Shown: positions 7,564 through 16,666 of the stretch, piece after piece
Numbering within the stretch: the stretch's first letter is position 1
Layout of the letters: every line of letters starts with the position of its first letter
Source of the DNA: an uncultured Pelagibacteraceae bacterium
Lineage (GTDB): Bacteria; Pseudomonadota; Alphaproteobacteria; Pelagibacterales; Pelagibacteraceae
Assembly (NCBI GenBank): GCA_902588965.1
Contig: CACIRD010000006.1
Span: 1-64,000 of the forward strand
Reading direction: 5' to 3'
Length of the DNA stretch: 64,000 bases
Translations under genes and position numbers: made by a program
Notes under the pieces: model-generated
Databases searched by the model: none
The model's input: the letters and a program-made list of their open reading frames with translations, nothing else
What the model was told of the DNA's origin: nothing

Positions 7564-9235
7564 TAAACAAAAAAAATTGTCTATTATTGACTATGATAAT
7601 GAATTTTCATTTAAAAAAAATGAGTCAAATTTATCTATTTCTTTTAATAGAATAGCATTTATATTTTTTATTTTTCTTTTATTTTCTCTTTTATTCTCAA
7701 TTAAAATTTTTTATTATGGTGCTAAATTTGAGAATAAAAATTCGTATACATATAATAAAAAAAATTTTAGATCCGATATAATTGATATAAATGAAAACAT
7801 TATAGCAAAATCAGTAATCACTAATAATGTAGGGATAAATCCAAAATTAGTTAAAGATAAAAAAAAGCTTCTTCTGAAATTAAAAATTATATTTCCAAAT
7901 AAAAATTTTTCTTTAATAGAAAAAAAAATTTCTAAAAATAAGTTTTTTTATATTGAAAAGCGATTGTCTCCAGAAAAATTCGATCAAATTAAACTATTAG
8001 GAGAAAAATCTCTTATTACAGAGCAAAAAATTACAAGGATATATCCACAAGGAAAATTATTTAGCCATGTAGTTGGCCAAATAGATGATGACAATAATGG
8101 AATTTCTGGTTTAGAGAAATCTCTTGATTCAGAATTGAAAACGAACAAAGATCCAATTAAACTAACATTAGACGCAAATATACAATTTTTGATAAGAGAA
8201 GAGCTAGAAAAAGCACAAAATATTTTTCAAACAATCGGTAGTGCATCTATTTTAATGAATGTTAATAATGGAGAAATTCTTTCTCTTGTTTCTTTACCCG
8301 ATTTTAATTTAAACAAAAGAGAAAAATTAGAAAATGTTAACTTAATTAATAGAATAACTAAAGGTGTTTACGAATTAGGATCTGTCTTTAAAACTTTTAC
8401 TGTTGCGAGTGGAATTAATTCAAATGTTATAACTTCAAATACCAAATTTGAAAATTTACCTAAAAATCTTACTTGTGCAGGACGCCCGATAAGAGAATAC
8501 GATGATAAAATTCCTACAAATCTTACAGCTGAAGAAATTTTAATTAGATCAGGAAATATTGGCTCAGTGAGAATAGCGCAAAAAGTAGGTGAGGAAAAAT
8601 TAAAAAATTTTTTAGACAATATTGGTATATTGAAAAAAATTAATTTTGATATAGACGAAGTTGGAGAACCACTTCCTATAAAATGGGGGAAATGTAAATT
8701 AGCAACGGTATCGTTTGGACATGGTATTACCACAACTCCTCTACAACTTGCAGTAGGATATTCAATAATTTCTAATGGAGGATTTAAAGTAAAACCTACA
8801 ATTTTAAAAAAACAGACTAACCGAAATAAAAAAATAAGGATTTTAAATAAAGATGTATCTAAGAGCATAAATCCCATATTAAGAAAAATTGTTACAACAA
8901 AAGCCGGTACAGCAAATTTTGCAAACATAGGTGGTTATGAAGTTGGTGGAAAAACTGGGACTGCACAAAAATCTATAGATGGCACTTACTCAAACAAAAA
9001 AATTAATACATTTGTATCAATTTTTCCAACTTCAAAACCCCAATACGTTTTAATAGTACTTCTTGATGAACCAAAACCAAACAAAGAATATATTTATCAT
9101 TATAAAGATGGAAGTGGATGGAGGCATAAAGGAACTCCATTTAATACAGCGGGATGGACTTCTGTTGAAATAGCGGGCAAAATTATAGAAAGAATTGGGC
9201 CCATTTTAGCCACAAAATATAAAGAGTTTTATTAG
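7553..9235 (+). CDS. ftsI: Peptidoglycan D,D-transpeptidase FtsI (PBP3)
   Basis: A 560-residue class B penicillin-binding protein that crosslinks septal peptidoglycan. It has a cytoplasmic N-terminus, one transmembrane helix (about residues 32-52), and a pedestal domain. The transpeptidase carries all three active-site motifs: S-V-F-K with the nucleophile Ser277, S-G-N at 333-335, and K-T-G-T at 467-470. Length and motif spacing are normal for FtsI. The start overlaps ftsL by 11 bp. It partners with FtsW, encoded at 14472. Confidence 0.96.
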   Translation: MENNKQKKLSIIDYDNEFSFKKNESNLSISFNRIAFIFFIFLLFSLLFSIKIFYYGAKFENKNSYTYNKKNFRSDIIDINENIIAKSVITNNVGINPKLVKDKKKLLLKLKIIFPNKNFSLIEKKISKNKFFYIEKRLSPEKFDQIKLLGEKSLITEQKITRIYPQGKLFSHVVGQIDDDNNGISGLEKSLDSELKTNKDPIKLTLDANIQFLIREELEKAQNIFQTIGSASILMNVNNGEILSLVSLPDFNLNKREKLENVNLINRITKGVYELGSVFKTFTVASGINSNVITSNTKFENLPKNLTCAGRPIREYDDKIPTNLTAEEILIRSGNIGSVRIAQKVGEEKLKNFLDNIGILKKINFDIDEVGEPLPIKWGKCKLATVSFGHGITTTPLQLAVGYSIISNGGFKVKPTILKKQTNRNKKIRILNKDVSKSINPILRKIVTTKAGTANFANIGGYEVGGKTGTAQKSIDGTYSNKKINTFVSIFPTSKPQYVLIVLLDEPKPNKEYIYHYKDGSGWRHKGTPFNTAGWTSVEIAGKIIERIGPILATKYKEFY

Positions 9236-9239
9236 ACTG

Positions 9240-12083
9240 ATGTTATTAGGACAATATTTTAAAAACTTAAATCCAACATTTAAAAACCACTTTTTTTCAG
9301 GAGTTAGTTTTAATAGTAAAAAGTGTAAAAAAAATAATATTTTTTTTGCTATAAGAGGAACTGCATTAAATGGCAATAAGTATATTCAAGAAGCAATAAA
9401 AAATGGCGCTAGAACAATTATATCAGATCTTAAATTTAAAGGTTATAAAAATAAGGTACTTTATTTAAGATCTAAAGATACCAGACAGTTGTTAGCGGAG
9501 ATCTCACAAAAATTATTTTTAAACAAGCCAAAAAAAATAGTTGCTGTGACTGGTACTAATGGAAAATCATCTATAGCAAATTTTTATTATCAAATTTTTA
9601 AGTTAAACAATAAAAGGGTTGCTTCTATTGGAACGTTAGGAATTCATTCTAACAATAATAAAGTTTCATTATCAAATACTACAATTGATCCAATAAAGTT
9701 AGGGAAAATTTTAGTAAAACTAAAAAAAAGAGAAAAAATTAATAATGTAATTTTGGAAGCTTCAAGTCATGGACTAAAACAAAAAAGATTAGATGGTATA
9801 CAATTTGATACTGGCATATTTACAAATCTGTCACATGATCATTTAGATTATCATAAAAGTATTAGAGATTATCTTAACTCAAAGTTATATCTTTTTGAAA
9901 AATTATTAAAAAGAGGAAGCAAAATAATTACAGATAATGAAATATCGGAGTTTAGAAAAATAAAAAAAATATCAATAAAAAGAAAACTTAAATTAAAAAC
10001 AATTTTAAACAATAAAGCATCAATAACTTTGTTAGCTCATAAATATTTGGGTGAAAATCAATTTATAAAAATTAAATATAAAAAAAAAAATTATTCTTTT
10101 TTACTAAATCTTATTGGCAAGATGCAAATTAAGAATGTTTTAATGGCAATGTTAGCTGCTGAGGAAAAAAATTTTACTTTTGATAAAATAGTTAGTACAG
10201 CAAATAAAATAAAACCTGTTCATGGAAGAATTGAGAAAATTGGCAAATTGAAAAATAATTCAATTGTGATTCTTGATTTTGCACATACTCCTGACGCCTT
10301 AAAAGAAACTTTAAAAAATTTGAAAGAACAATTTCATAACAGAGAAATTTCTATAGTATTTGGCTGTGGAGGTAATAGAGATAGATTAAAAAGACCTAGT
10401 ATGGGATCTATTGCAAATAAATATTGTAGTAAAATTTATTTAACAGATGATAATCCAAGATTTGAAAATCCTCAAAAAATAAGAAATGAAATAAAAAAAA
10501 ATATTTTAAAATCTAAAGTTTCAGAAATATCAAATAGAAAAGAAGCAATTAATAATGCGGTAAAAAATTTAAAAACAGGTGGAATCTTATTAGTAGCTGG
10601 CAAGGGGCATGAAACAACTCAGGATTACGGTAAATCTAAAAGATTTTTTTCTGATAAAAAAGAGATAATGAAGTCTATCCGCACAAGAAATAAATCTTTA
10701 GCAAACAATCTAAAAGTAAACATTTTAAATGAAGAAAACAAATCTGGAAATTTAATTAAAAATACACTAATTAATCATGCATCAATCAATTCAAAAAAAA
10801 TAAAAAAAAATGATATTTTTTTTGCTATTAAAGGAAAAAAGTTAGATGGAAATTTTTTTACTGAAGAAGCTCTAAATAAAAGGGCATCAGTAGCATTTGT
10901 TAATAAAATTAAAAATATAAAAAATAAAAAAAAGCAAATAAAAGTAAATAATGTATTAAAGTTTTTAACCAAAGTTTCAAAAACCGTAAGAGAGAATTTT
11001 GAAGGTCAGATAATTGGTATTACCGGTAGTTGTGGGAAGACTTCTGTAAAAGAACTATTGGGCGAAACATTAAATAAATTTAGTTCAGTTACTTTTTCGC
11101 CAAAATCTTACAATAATAAATATGGAGTACCCTTAAGTTTATTTAATCTTAATTTAAAGGGAAAATATGGAGTTTTTGAAATTGGAATGGATAAAAAAGG
11201 AGAAATTGATTTTTTGAGTAAAATAGTAAATCCAGATGTGGGTGTTATAACCAATGTTTCGTACGCACATGCAAAAAACTTTAAAAATATTAATCAAATT
11301 GCTTCTGCTAAAGGCGAAATAATTAATAATATCAAAGATGAGGGGTTCTTAGTTTTGAATGCTGAAGATAATTTTTTCGAAACTCATAAAAAAATAGCTT
11401 TAAAGAAAAAAATAAAAATAGTTTCTTTTAGCACAAAAAAAAATGGAATTATAAACTTGAAGAATATTACTAGGAATAAACAAAAATATAAATTGTCGAT
11501 TTTAATAGATGATAAAACTAAATATTTTTATGTAAAATCTAATTATAGTAATTATATTAAAAATATATTAGCAACAATTAGTGTATTGTACTGCATGAAT
11601 TGTATTCAGTATATTAATCCATATACTTTTTACAAAAACTCTATCCCAGATGGGAGAGGTGATTTATCTATAATTAAGTTTAAAAATAAAAAAATAAACT
11701 TAATTGATGAAAGTTATAATTCAAATCCACTCTCTTTAAGTTCAGCAATCAAGAATTTTGATTCAATAAACGTAATCAATAAGAGGAAACACCTGCTTTT
11801 GGGCGATATGTTGGAATTGGGAAAACATTCAAAAAAATTGCACAAAAATATTGCAAAAAGGCTCAATTCTTCATCCATTGGAAAAATTAATATTATTGGA
11901 AAAGATATAAAGGAGACTTATAAAAAATTATTAAACAAAAAAAAGGGAGTTATATTAAAAAATACTTCACAAATATTTAATTTAATAATAAACAATTTAA
12001 ATAGTGATGATTATTTAATGATTAAAGGATCAAACTCTACAGGTTTGAATCGTTATACTAAAATTTTAAAAAGGAAAAATTAA
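9240..12083 (+). CDS. murE-murF: MurE-MurF fusion: UDP-MurNAc-tripeptide synthetase / D-Ala-D-Ala-adding enzyme
   Basis: One uninterrupted 947-residue reading frame holds two consecutive Mur ligases. Residues 1 to about 480 are MurE: ATP loop V-T-G-T-N-G-K-S at 103-110, and the D-N-P-R motif at 404-407, which selects meso-diaminopimelate. About 495-947 is MurF: ATP loop I-T-G-S-C-G-K-T-S at 594-602, then S-Y-N-N-x-x-G-V-P, F-E-I-G-M, and D-E-S-Y-N-S-N-P in the C-terminal domain. The polypeptide should add meso-DAP and then D-Ala-D-Ala to the stem peptide in the cytoplasm. I saw no stop or start codon pair near the junction suggesting two genes. murF is otherwise absent from the cluster, as expected. 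The mraY ATG follows the stop directly. Confidence 0.95.
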   Translation: MLLGQYFKNLNPTFKNHFFSGVSFNSKKCKKNNIFFAIRGTALNGNKYIQEAIKNGARTIISDLKFKGYKNKVLYLRSKDTRQLLAEISQKLFLNKPKKIVAVTGTNGKSSIANFYYQIFKLNNKRVASIGTLGIHSNNNKVSLSNTTIDPIKLGKILVKLKKREKINNVILEASSHGLKQKRLDGIQFDTGIFTNLSHDHLDYHKSIRDYLNSKLYLFEKLLKRGSKIITDNEISEFRKIKKISIKRKLKLKTILNNKASITLLAHKYLGENQFIKIKYKKKNYSFLLNLIGKMQIKNVLMAMLAAEEKNFTFDKIVSTANKIKPVHGRIEKIGKLKNNSIVILDFAHTPDALKETLKNLKEQFHNREISIVFGCGGNRDRLKRPSMGSIANKYCSKIYLTDDNPRFENPQKIRNEIKKNILKSKVSEISNRKEAINNAVKNLKTGGILLVAGKGHETTQDYGKSKRFFSDKKEIMKSIRTRNKSLANNLKVNILNEENKSGNLIKNTLINHASINSKKIKKNDIFFAIKGKKLDGNFFTEEALNKRASVAFVNKIKNIKNKKKQIKVNNVLKFLTKVSKTVRENFEGQIIGITGSCGKTSVKELLGETLNKFSSVTFSPKSYNNKYGVPLSLFNLNLKGKYGVFEIGMDKKGEIDFLSKIVNPDVGVITNVSYAHAKNFKNINQIASAKGEIINNIKDEGFLVLNAEDNFFETHKKIALKKKIKIVSFSTKKNGIINLKNITRNKQKYKLSILIDDKTKYFYVKSNYSNYIKNILATISVLYCMNCIQYINPYTFYKNSIPDGRGDLSIIKFKNKKINLIDESYNSNPLSLSSAIKNFDSINVINKRKHLLLGDMLELGKHSKKLHKNIAKRLNSSSIGKINIIGKDIKETYKKLLNKKKGVILKNTSQIFNLIINNLNSDDYLMIKGSNSTGLNRYTKILKRKN

Positions 12084-13169
12084 ATGTTATATAGTTTAGT
12101 TTTAAGTTTAATTGACACATATTCATTTTTAAACGTTTTTAAATATTTAACTGTAAGAACTGGGCTATCAGTATTTACCTCTATGTTTGTAGTTTTTATA
12201 ATTGGAACTCCATTTATCAATTTTTTTTCAGCAAAACAAATTCTTGATCCAATTAGAGAAGATGGTCCTAACGAACATATTATAAAAAAAATTGGAACCC
12301 CAACTATGGGAGGTTTATTAATTTTAATAGGAGTATTTTCAGGTATTCTACTGTGGGGTGATTTAAAAAGTATATACATATGGTTTTTAATTTATATTGT
12401 TGCTGGATATGGATTTTTAGGTGCTTACGACGATTATAAAAAGATTAAATATAAAAACTCTTCAGGAATATCTTTTAAGTTTAAAATAGTTGCTCAAATT
12501 TTAATTGCTGTAATTGGAATTTTATTTCTGAGCTTTTTTTCTGAGAATACTGATTTACAAAATTTATACTTTCCCTTTTTTAAAAATTTAGTAATTAATT
12601 TGGGTTGGTTTTTTATTCCTTTTGCAGTTTTTATAATAGTGGGTTCATCAAATTCAGTTAATTTAACAGATGGATTAGACGGTTTAGCCACGGTTCCAGT
12701 AATTTTGGTAGCGGGGTGTTTTGCTTTTATAAGTTATGTAACAGGTAATATTGTCTTTTCAGAATATTTGCAGATACCCTATATTTCAGGTGTTGGAGAA
12801 GTATCTGTATTTTTAGGTGCAATTATAGGTTCATGCCTGGGGTTCCTATGGTTTAACGCACCGCCCGCAAAAATATTTATGGGTGATACAGGATCTTTGT
12901 CACTTGGAGGAGCATTGGGTGCAGTTGGAATAATTACAAAACATGAGATAGTTTTAGCAATTACAGGTGGACTTTTTGTATTTGAGGCAATTTCAGTAAT
13001 TGTTCAGGTGGTTTCTTTTAAGCTTACTGGAAAAAGAATTTTTAAAATGGCACCTATACATCATCATTATGAAAAAAAAGGATGGCCCGAGTCCACTGTT
13101 GTTATAAGATTCTGGATAATAGCTATAATACTTGCGATGATTGGCCTAGCAACATTGAAATTAAGATAA
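12084..13169 (+). CDS. mraY: Phospho-N-acetylmuramoyl-pentapeptide transferase MraY
   Basis: A 361-residue, ten-helix membrane enzyme that links phospho-MurNAc-pentapeptide to undecaprenyl phosphate, giving lipid I. Clear MraY landmarks are K-x-G-T-P-T-M-G-G, the L-G-A-Y-D-D-Y-K active-site aspartates (about residues 113-120), N-L-T-D-G-L-D-G-L-A, F-M-G-D-T-G-S-L-S-L-G-G, and the M-A-P-I-H-H-H-Y-E-K-K-G-W histidine loop near the C-terminus. It begins directly after the murE-murF stop. Its stop shares one base with the murD start. Confidence 0.98.
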   Translation: MLYSLVLSLIDTYSFLNVFKYLTVRTGLSVFTSMFVVFIIGTPFINFFSAKQILDPIREDGPNEHIIKKIGTPTMGGLLILIGVFSGILLWGDLKSIYIWFLIYIVAGYGFLGAYDDYKKIKYKNSSGISFKFKIVAQILIAVIGILFLSFFSENTDLQNLYFPFFKNLVINLGWFFIPFAVFIIVGSSNSVNLTDGLDGLATVPVILVAGCFAFISYVTGNIVFSEYLQIPYISGVGEVSVFLGAIIGSCLGFLWFNAPPAKIFMGDTGSLSLGGALGAVGIITKHEIVLAITGGLFVFEAISVIVQVVSFKLTGKRIFKMAPIHHHYEKKGWPESTVVIRFWIIAIILAMIGLATLKLR

Positions 13170-14479
13170 TGAAAGAACTTAGTAGTTTTTTTTTAAAAAA
13201 AAAAATTTTAATTTATGGTTTAGGAGTTAGTGGTTTTTCAAGTCTTAAATATTTAAAAAATAAAAATGATGTAAAATTTTATGACGATAATTTTAGAAAA
13301 TTAAAAAATAACAAAATTAAAAAATTTTTTATATCAAAAAATAAAATATTTAAATATGGATTTGATATTATAATTTTAAGTCCTGGAATAAATAAAGAAA
13401 AGTCACATTTAAAAAAATTTCTTAGTAAGAACAATCATAAAATTTATACAGATTTAGATATATTTTATTGCAATAATGCTAAAAATATAACTATTGCAGT
13501 TACAGGAACAAATGGGAAGTCAACGACAGTGCAACTGTTGCATGATATAATTAAATCAACAAATAAAGATGTAAGATTGGCGGGAAATATTGGAAACTCA
13601 GTATTGAATGAAAAAAAAATAACAGAAAGAACAATATTTGTTATAGAAATTTCCTCATATCAAATTGAGTATAGTAAAATTTTTAAAGCAAAATATGCCA
13701 TTTTACTAAACATAAGTCCCGACCATTTAGAAAGACATAAAACTTTTAATAATTATTTAAATACAAAATTGAAATTATTTTTGATACAAAATAAAAACGA
13801 TTTCGCTTTTTTTAATAAAAAAAATAATTTTATTAAAAAGCAGCTTAAAAATAAAAAAATAAATTCACGGATTATAAATGTAAAAAATCATTTGAAACCT
13901 TATTTACAAAATTCAATCGATAATCAATATTTTGATAATAAAAACAATTTACAAAACCTATCATTTATTTTTTCACTATGTAAAATATTGAAAATTAAAC
14001 AAAAGAAAATTTTAAAAGTTATAAATAATTTTAAAGGTTTGAAATTTAGACAACAATTGATTTATAATTCCAAAAAATTGAAAATTATAAATGACTCAAA
14101 AGCAACAAGTTTTGCTTCATCTGAAAATCTTATAAGTTCACTTCAAAATGTTTTTTGGATATTAGGTGGTCTCCCTAAAAAAGGTGATAATTTTAAACTA
14201 AAAAATTTTCAAAAATATGTTTTAAAGGCTTTTATTTTTGGAAAAGATAAAAAATTTTTTGTTAAAAATTTGAAAAACAAAATTCCTTTTAAAACATTTT
14301 CAAATATTAAAGAAGCACTAAAAAGTATTTTTTTTGAAATTAAAAAAAAAAAATATAAACATAAAATAACGATTTTGTTTAGCCCTAGTGCTGCTTCATT
14401 CGATAGTTTCAAAAATTTTGAAGAGAGGGGTGAATATTTTAACTATTTAGTTAAAGTAAATAAAAAAAAATATGATTAG
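13169..14479 (+). CDS. murD: UDP-N-acetylmuramoyl-L-alanine--D-glutamate ligase MurD
   Basis: A 436-residue MurD, which adds D-glutamate to UDP-MurNAc-L-Ala. The ATG at 13169 (taATG overlap with mraY) is chosen over an in-frame ATG at 13082, because the extra 29 residues lie entirely inside mraY and do not look like MurD. From 13169 the protein starts with the expected short lead and I-L-I-Y-G-L-G-V-S-G-F-S. The ATP loop A-V-T-G-T-N-G-K-S-T-T, E-I-S-S-Y-Q, N-I-S-P-D-H-L-E-R-H and F-S-P-S-A-A-S-F-D are present. The sequence is very lysine- and asparagine-rich and diverged outside these motifs. Confidence 0.95.
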   Translation: MKELSSFFLKKKILIYGLGVSGFSSLKYLKNKNDVKFYDDNFRKLKNNKIKKFFISKNKIFKYGFDIIILSPGINKEKSHLKKFLSKNNHKIYTDLDIFYCNNAKNITIAVTGTNGKSTTVQLLHDIIKSTNKDVRLAGNIGNSVLNEKKITERTIFVIEISSYQIEYSKIFKAKYAILLNISPDHLERHKTFNNYLNTKLKLFLIQNKNDFAFFNKKNNFIKKQLKNKKINSRIINVKNHLKPYLQNSIDNQYFDNKNNLQNLSFIFSLCKILKIKQKKILKVINNFKGLKFRQQLIYNSKKLKIINDSKATSFASSENLISSLQNVFWILGGLPKKGDNFKLKNFQKYVLKAFIFGKDKKFFVKNLKNKIPFKTFSNIKEALKSIFFEIKKKKYKHKITILFSPSAASFDSFKNFEERGEYFNYLVKVNKKKYD

Positions 14480-15596
14480 AGAAAGTTTATTTCAAAAATT
14501 TTATTTCAATTGGTGGAGAAATATAGACAAAACATTACTATTTATAGTTTTATTACTTTTTTTTTTAGGTCTTTTTTTCTCTTTAGTTTCAACCTCCCTA
14601 GTAGCATCGGATAGACTTAATACTAACAATTACTTATTTTTCTTTAAACATTTGATTTTTATTTCATTAGGAATATTTACGGTTTTTTTTCTATCTTGTT
14701 TAAAATTAGAACAATTATATCTTTTATCAAAAGTTTTATTTGTTTTATGTTTTATATCTTTAGTTTTAGTTCCCATTATTGGAATAGAAGTTAAAGGTTC
14801 AAAAAGATGGCTCGACTTTTATATTTTGCCACGATTTCAACCTATTGAACTTTTAAAACCTTTCGTAATTGTAATGATCGCCTCAATTTTGAACTCTAAG
14901 AATGCAAGCAATTTGTATTTAAAGTATTTTTTAAGTTTTTTATTAATCTTTCCAATAATTGTTTTATTAATATCACAGCCAGATATTGGGCAATCAATTC
15001 TAATCTTTGCAGCTTGGCTAGCTTTGATATTTGCATCTGGAATAAATCTTTTTTTATTTTTTACGTTTTTTGGGGTTATTGTTTCATCACTTTTATATTT
15101 AGTTTTATATGTATCTAAGTTTAAATATATTTTAATAAGATTTAAATCGTTTTTCGATCCATCATCGGGAAATAATTATCAGTCTGAAAAAGCATCGGAA
15201 GCTATTATTAATGGAGGTTTTTTTGGAAAAGGAATTGGAGAAGGGGTTTTAAAAAATAAAGTTCCAGAAGCCCATACAGATTATATAGTATCAGTAATAT
15301 CAGAAGAATTTGGTGCAGTGATGATTTTTGTTTTGTTGGTAATTTTTTTATTTTTTATTTATCATATTTTTAAGAAATTATACTTAATAGAAGATAATAA
15401 AATAAAACTTATAATAATAGGATCAGGTATTATAATTTTTTTACAATTTTTAATTCATCTAGGGGTAAATATAAGAATATTTCCAACTACAGGAATGACA
15501 TTGCCGTTTTTAAGTTATGGCGGATCATCAATAATAGGCACTTCAATATTAGCTGGAATTCTTCTCAATCTAACAAAAAAAAATATTTTAAAATGA
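14472..15596 (+). CDS. ftsW: Septal peptidoglycan glycosyltransferase FtsW
   Basis: A 374-residue SEDS-family protein with about ten membrane segments. It polymerises lipid II together with FtsI. SEDS landmarks are K-G-S-K-R-W-L (about residues 108-114), the F-Q-P-I-E-L-L-K-P segment, S-Q-P-D-I-G-Q-S, the loop with the A-H-T-D-Y-I-V-S-V-I-S-E-E-F-G motif, and the final F-P-T-T-G-M-T-L-P-F-L-S-Y-G-G-S-S stretch. It overlaps murD by 8 bp and murG by 4 bp (ATGA). A RodA homologue lies at 55776, so this copy in the dcw cluster is the septal one. Confidence 0.96.
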   Translation: MIRESLFQKFYFNWWRNIDKTLLFIVLLLFFLGLFFSLVSTSLVASDRLNTNNYLFFFKHLIFISLGIFTVFFLSCLKLEQLYLLSKVLFVLCFISLVLVPIIGIEVKGSKRWLDFYILPRFQPIELLKPFVIVMIASILNSKNASNLYLKYFLSFLLIFPIIVLLISQPDIGQSILIFAAWLALIFASGINLFLFFTFFGVIVSSLLYLVLYVSKFKYILIRFKSFFDPSSGNNYQSEKASEAIINGGFFGKGIGEGVLKNKVPEAHTDYIVSVISEEFGAVMIFVLLVIFLFFIYHIFKKLYLIEDNKIKLIIIGSGIIIFLQFLIHLGVNIRIFPTTGMTLPFLSYGGSSIIGTSILAGILLNLTKKNILK

Positions 15597-16666
15597 AAAA
15601 AAAGATACTAATTAGTACAGGTGGATCTGGAGGACATGTAATTCCTGGAATTTGTTTTTACCAACATTTGAAGGAAAACTTTGATATATCAATCACCCTA
15701 GACAAAAGAGGATTAAATTTTATAAACTTAAAAGAATTTAATTACCAGGTAATCAACACACCTCATTTATCAAAAAATATTTTTAAGTTTCCAATAAATT
15801 TAATTACTTTTTTATTAAGTATAATAAGAAGTTTTTTTTATATAAAAAAAAAAAATGTAAAGGTAGTTATATCTACAGGTGGTTATATGTCTCTACCTAT
15901 TTGTATAGCAGCAAGAGTATTAAATTGTAAAATATTTTTGTTTGAGCCAAATACGGTTATTGGAAGGTCTAATTTAATTTTTTTGGGACAATGTGATAAA
16001 ATCTTTTGTTACCATGATGAGATAAAAAATTTTCCTGATAAATATAAAGATAAAATAGAATTAATTAATCCCCTGTTAAAAAAAGAAATTTACAGCGTTA
16101 AAAAAAATGAAAAATTAAATTTTAATGGAAAAATTAATCTTTTGATCGTGGGAGGTAGTCAAGGTGCTGATTTTTTTCAAAATAATTTAAAGAGCGATAT
16201 TATAAAGCTATCCAAAAAATTCGACTTATATGTTAGCCATCAAACTAATTTAAAAAATTATGAAAGTTTAAAAAGTTTTTACCAACAAAATAATATTAAA
16301 TTTAATTTATTTAATTTTGAAGATTCTATTTCTAAAAAAATTAACCAATTCAATCTATGTATTACTAGATCTGGTGCATCTAGTTTAGCTGAGCTTTCTT
16401 TTTTAAATATTCCTTTTATAACTATACCTTTTCCAAAAGCAAAAGATAATCATCAATTTTATAACGCATTATATTATAAAAAAAAAAATTTGTGCTGGAT
16501 GTTAAATCAATCAGATATTTATAATGATGAAGTTTATAATTTGATTATAGATATAGTTACAAACAGTGCAGATGTTAAATCAAAAATAACAGAAATGCAA
16601 AAATTTAGTTATCAAAACAGTTGGAATAATATAAACAAAAAATTATTGAGTGTATTAAATAAATGA
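15593..16666 (+). CDS. murG: MurG: lipid II-forming GlcNAc transferase
   Basis: A 357-residue glycosyltransferase that adds GlcNAc from UDP-GlcNAc to lipid I at the inner face of the membrane. Characteristic motifs are the N-terminal S-T-G-G-S-G-G-H-V-I-P G-loop, V-I-S-T-G-G-Y-M-S-L-P, F-E-P-N-T-V-I-G-R-S-N, the second G-loop V-G-G-S-Q-G-A, and T-R-S-G-A-S-S-L-A-E-L with P-F-P-x-A-x-D-N-H-Q. Starts and ends in four-base overlaps with ftsW and murC. Confidence 0.97.
   Translation: MKKKILISTGGSGGHVIPGICFYQHLKENFDISITLDKRGLNFINLKEFNYQVINTPHLSKNIFKFPINLITFLLSIIRSFFYIKKKNVKVVISTGGYMSLPICIAARVLNCKIFLFEPNTVIGRSNLIFLGQCDKIFCYHDEIKNFPDKYKDKIELINPLLKKEIYSVKKNEKLNFNGKINLLIVGGSQGADFFQNNLKSDIIKLSKKFDLYVSHQTNLKNYESLKSFYQQNNIKFNLFNFEDSISKKINQFNLCITRSGASSLAELSFLNIPFITIPFPKAKDNHQFYNALYYKKKNLCWMLNQSDIYNDEVYNLIIDIVTNSADVKSKITEMQKFSYQNSWNNINKKLLSVLNK

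Noticed and set aside
8368-8928. 186-codon minus-strand ORF
   Set aside because: It is antisense to the ftsI transpeptidase domain, with low-complexity composition and no recognisable motif.
13082-13168. Upstream in-frame start for murD adding 29 residues
   Set aside because: The extension lies inside mraY in another frame and has no MurD similarity; the taATG start at 13169 is better.
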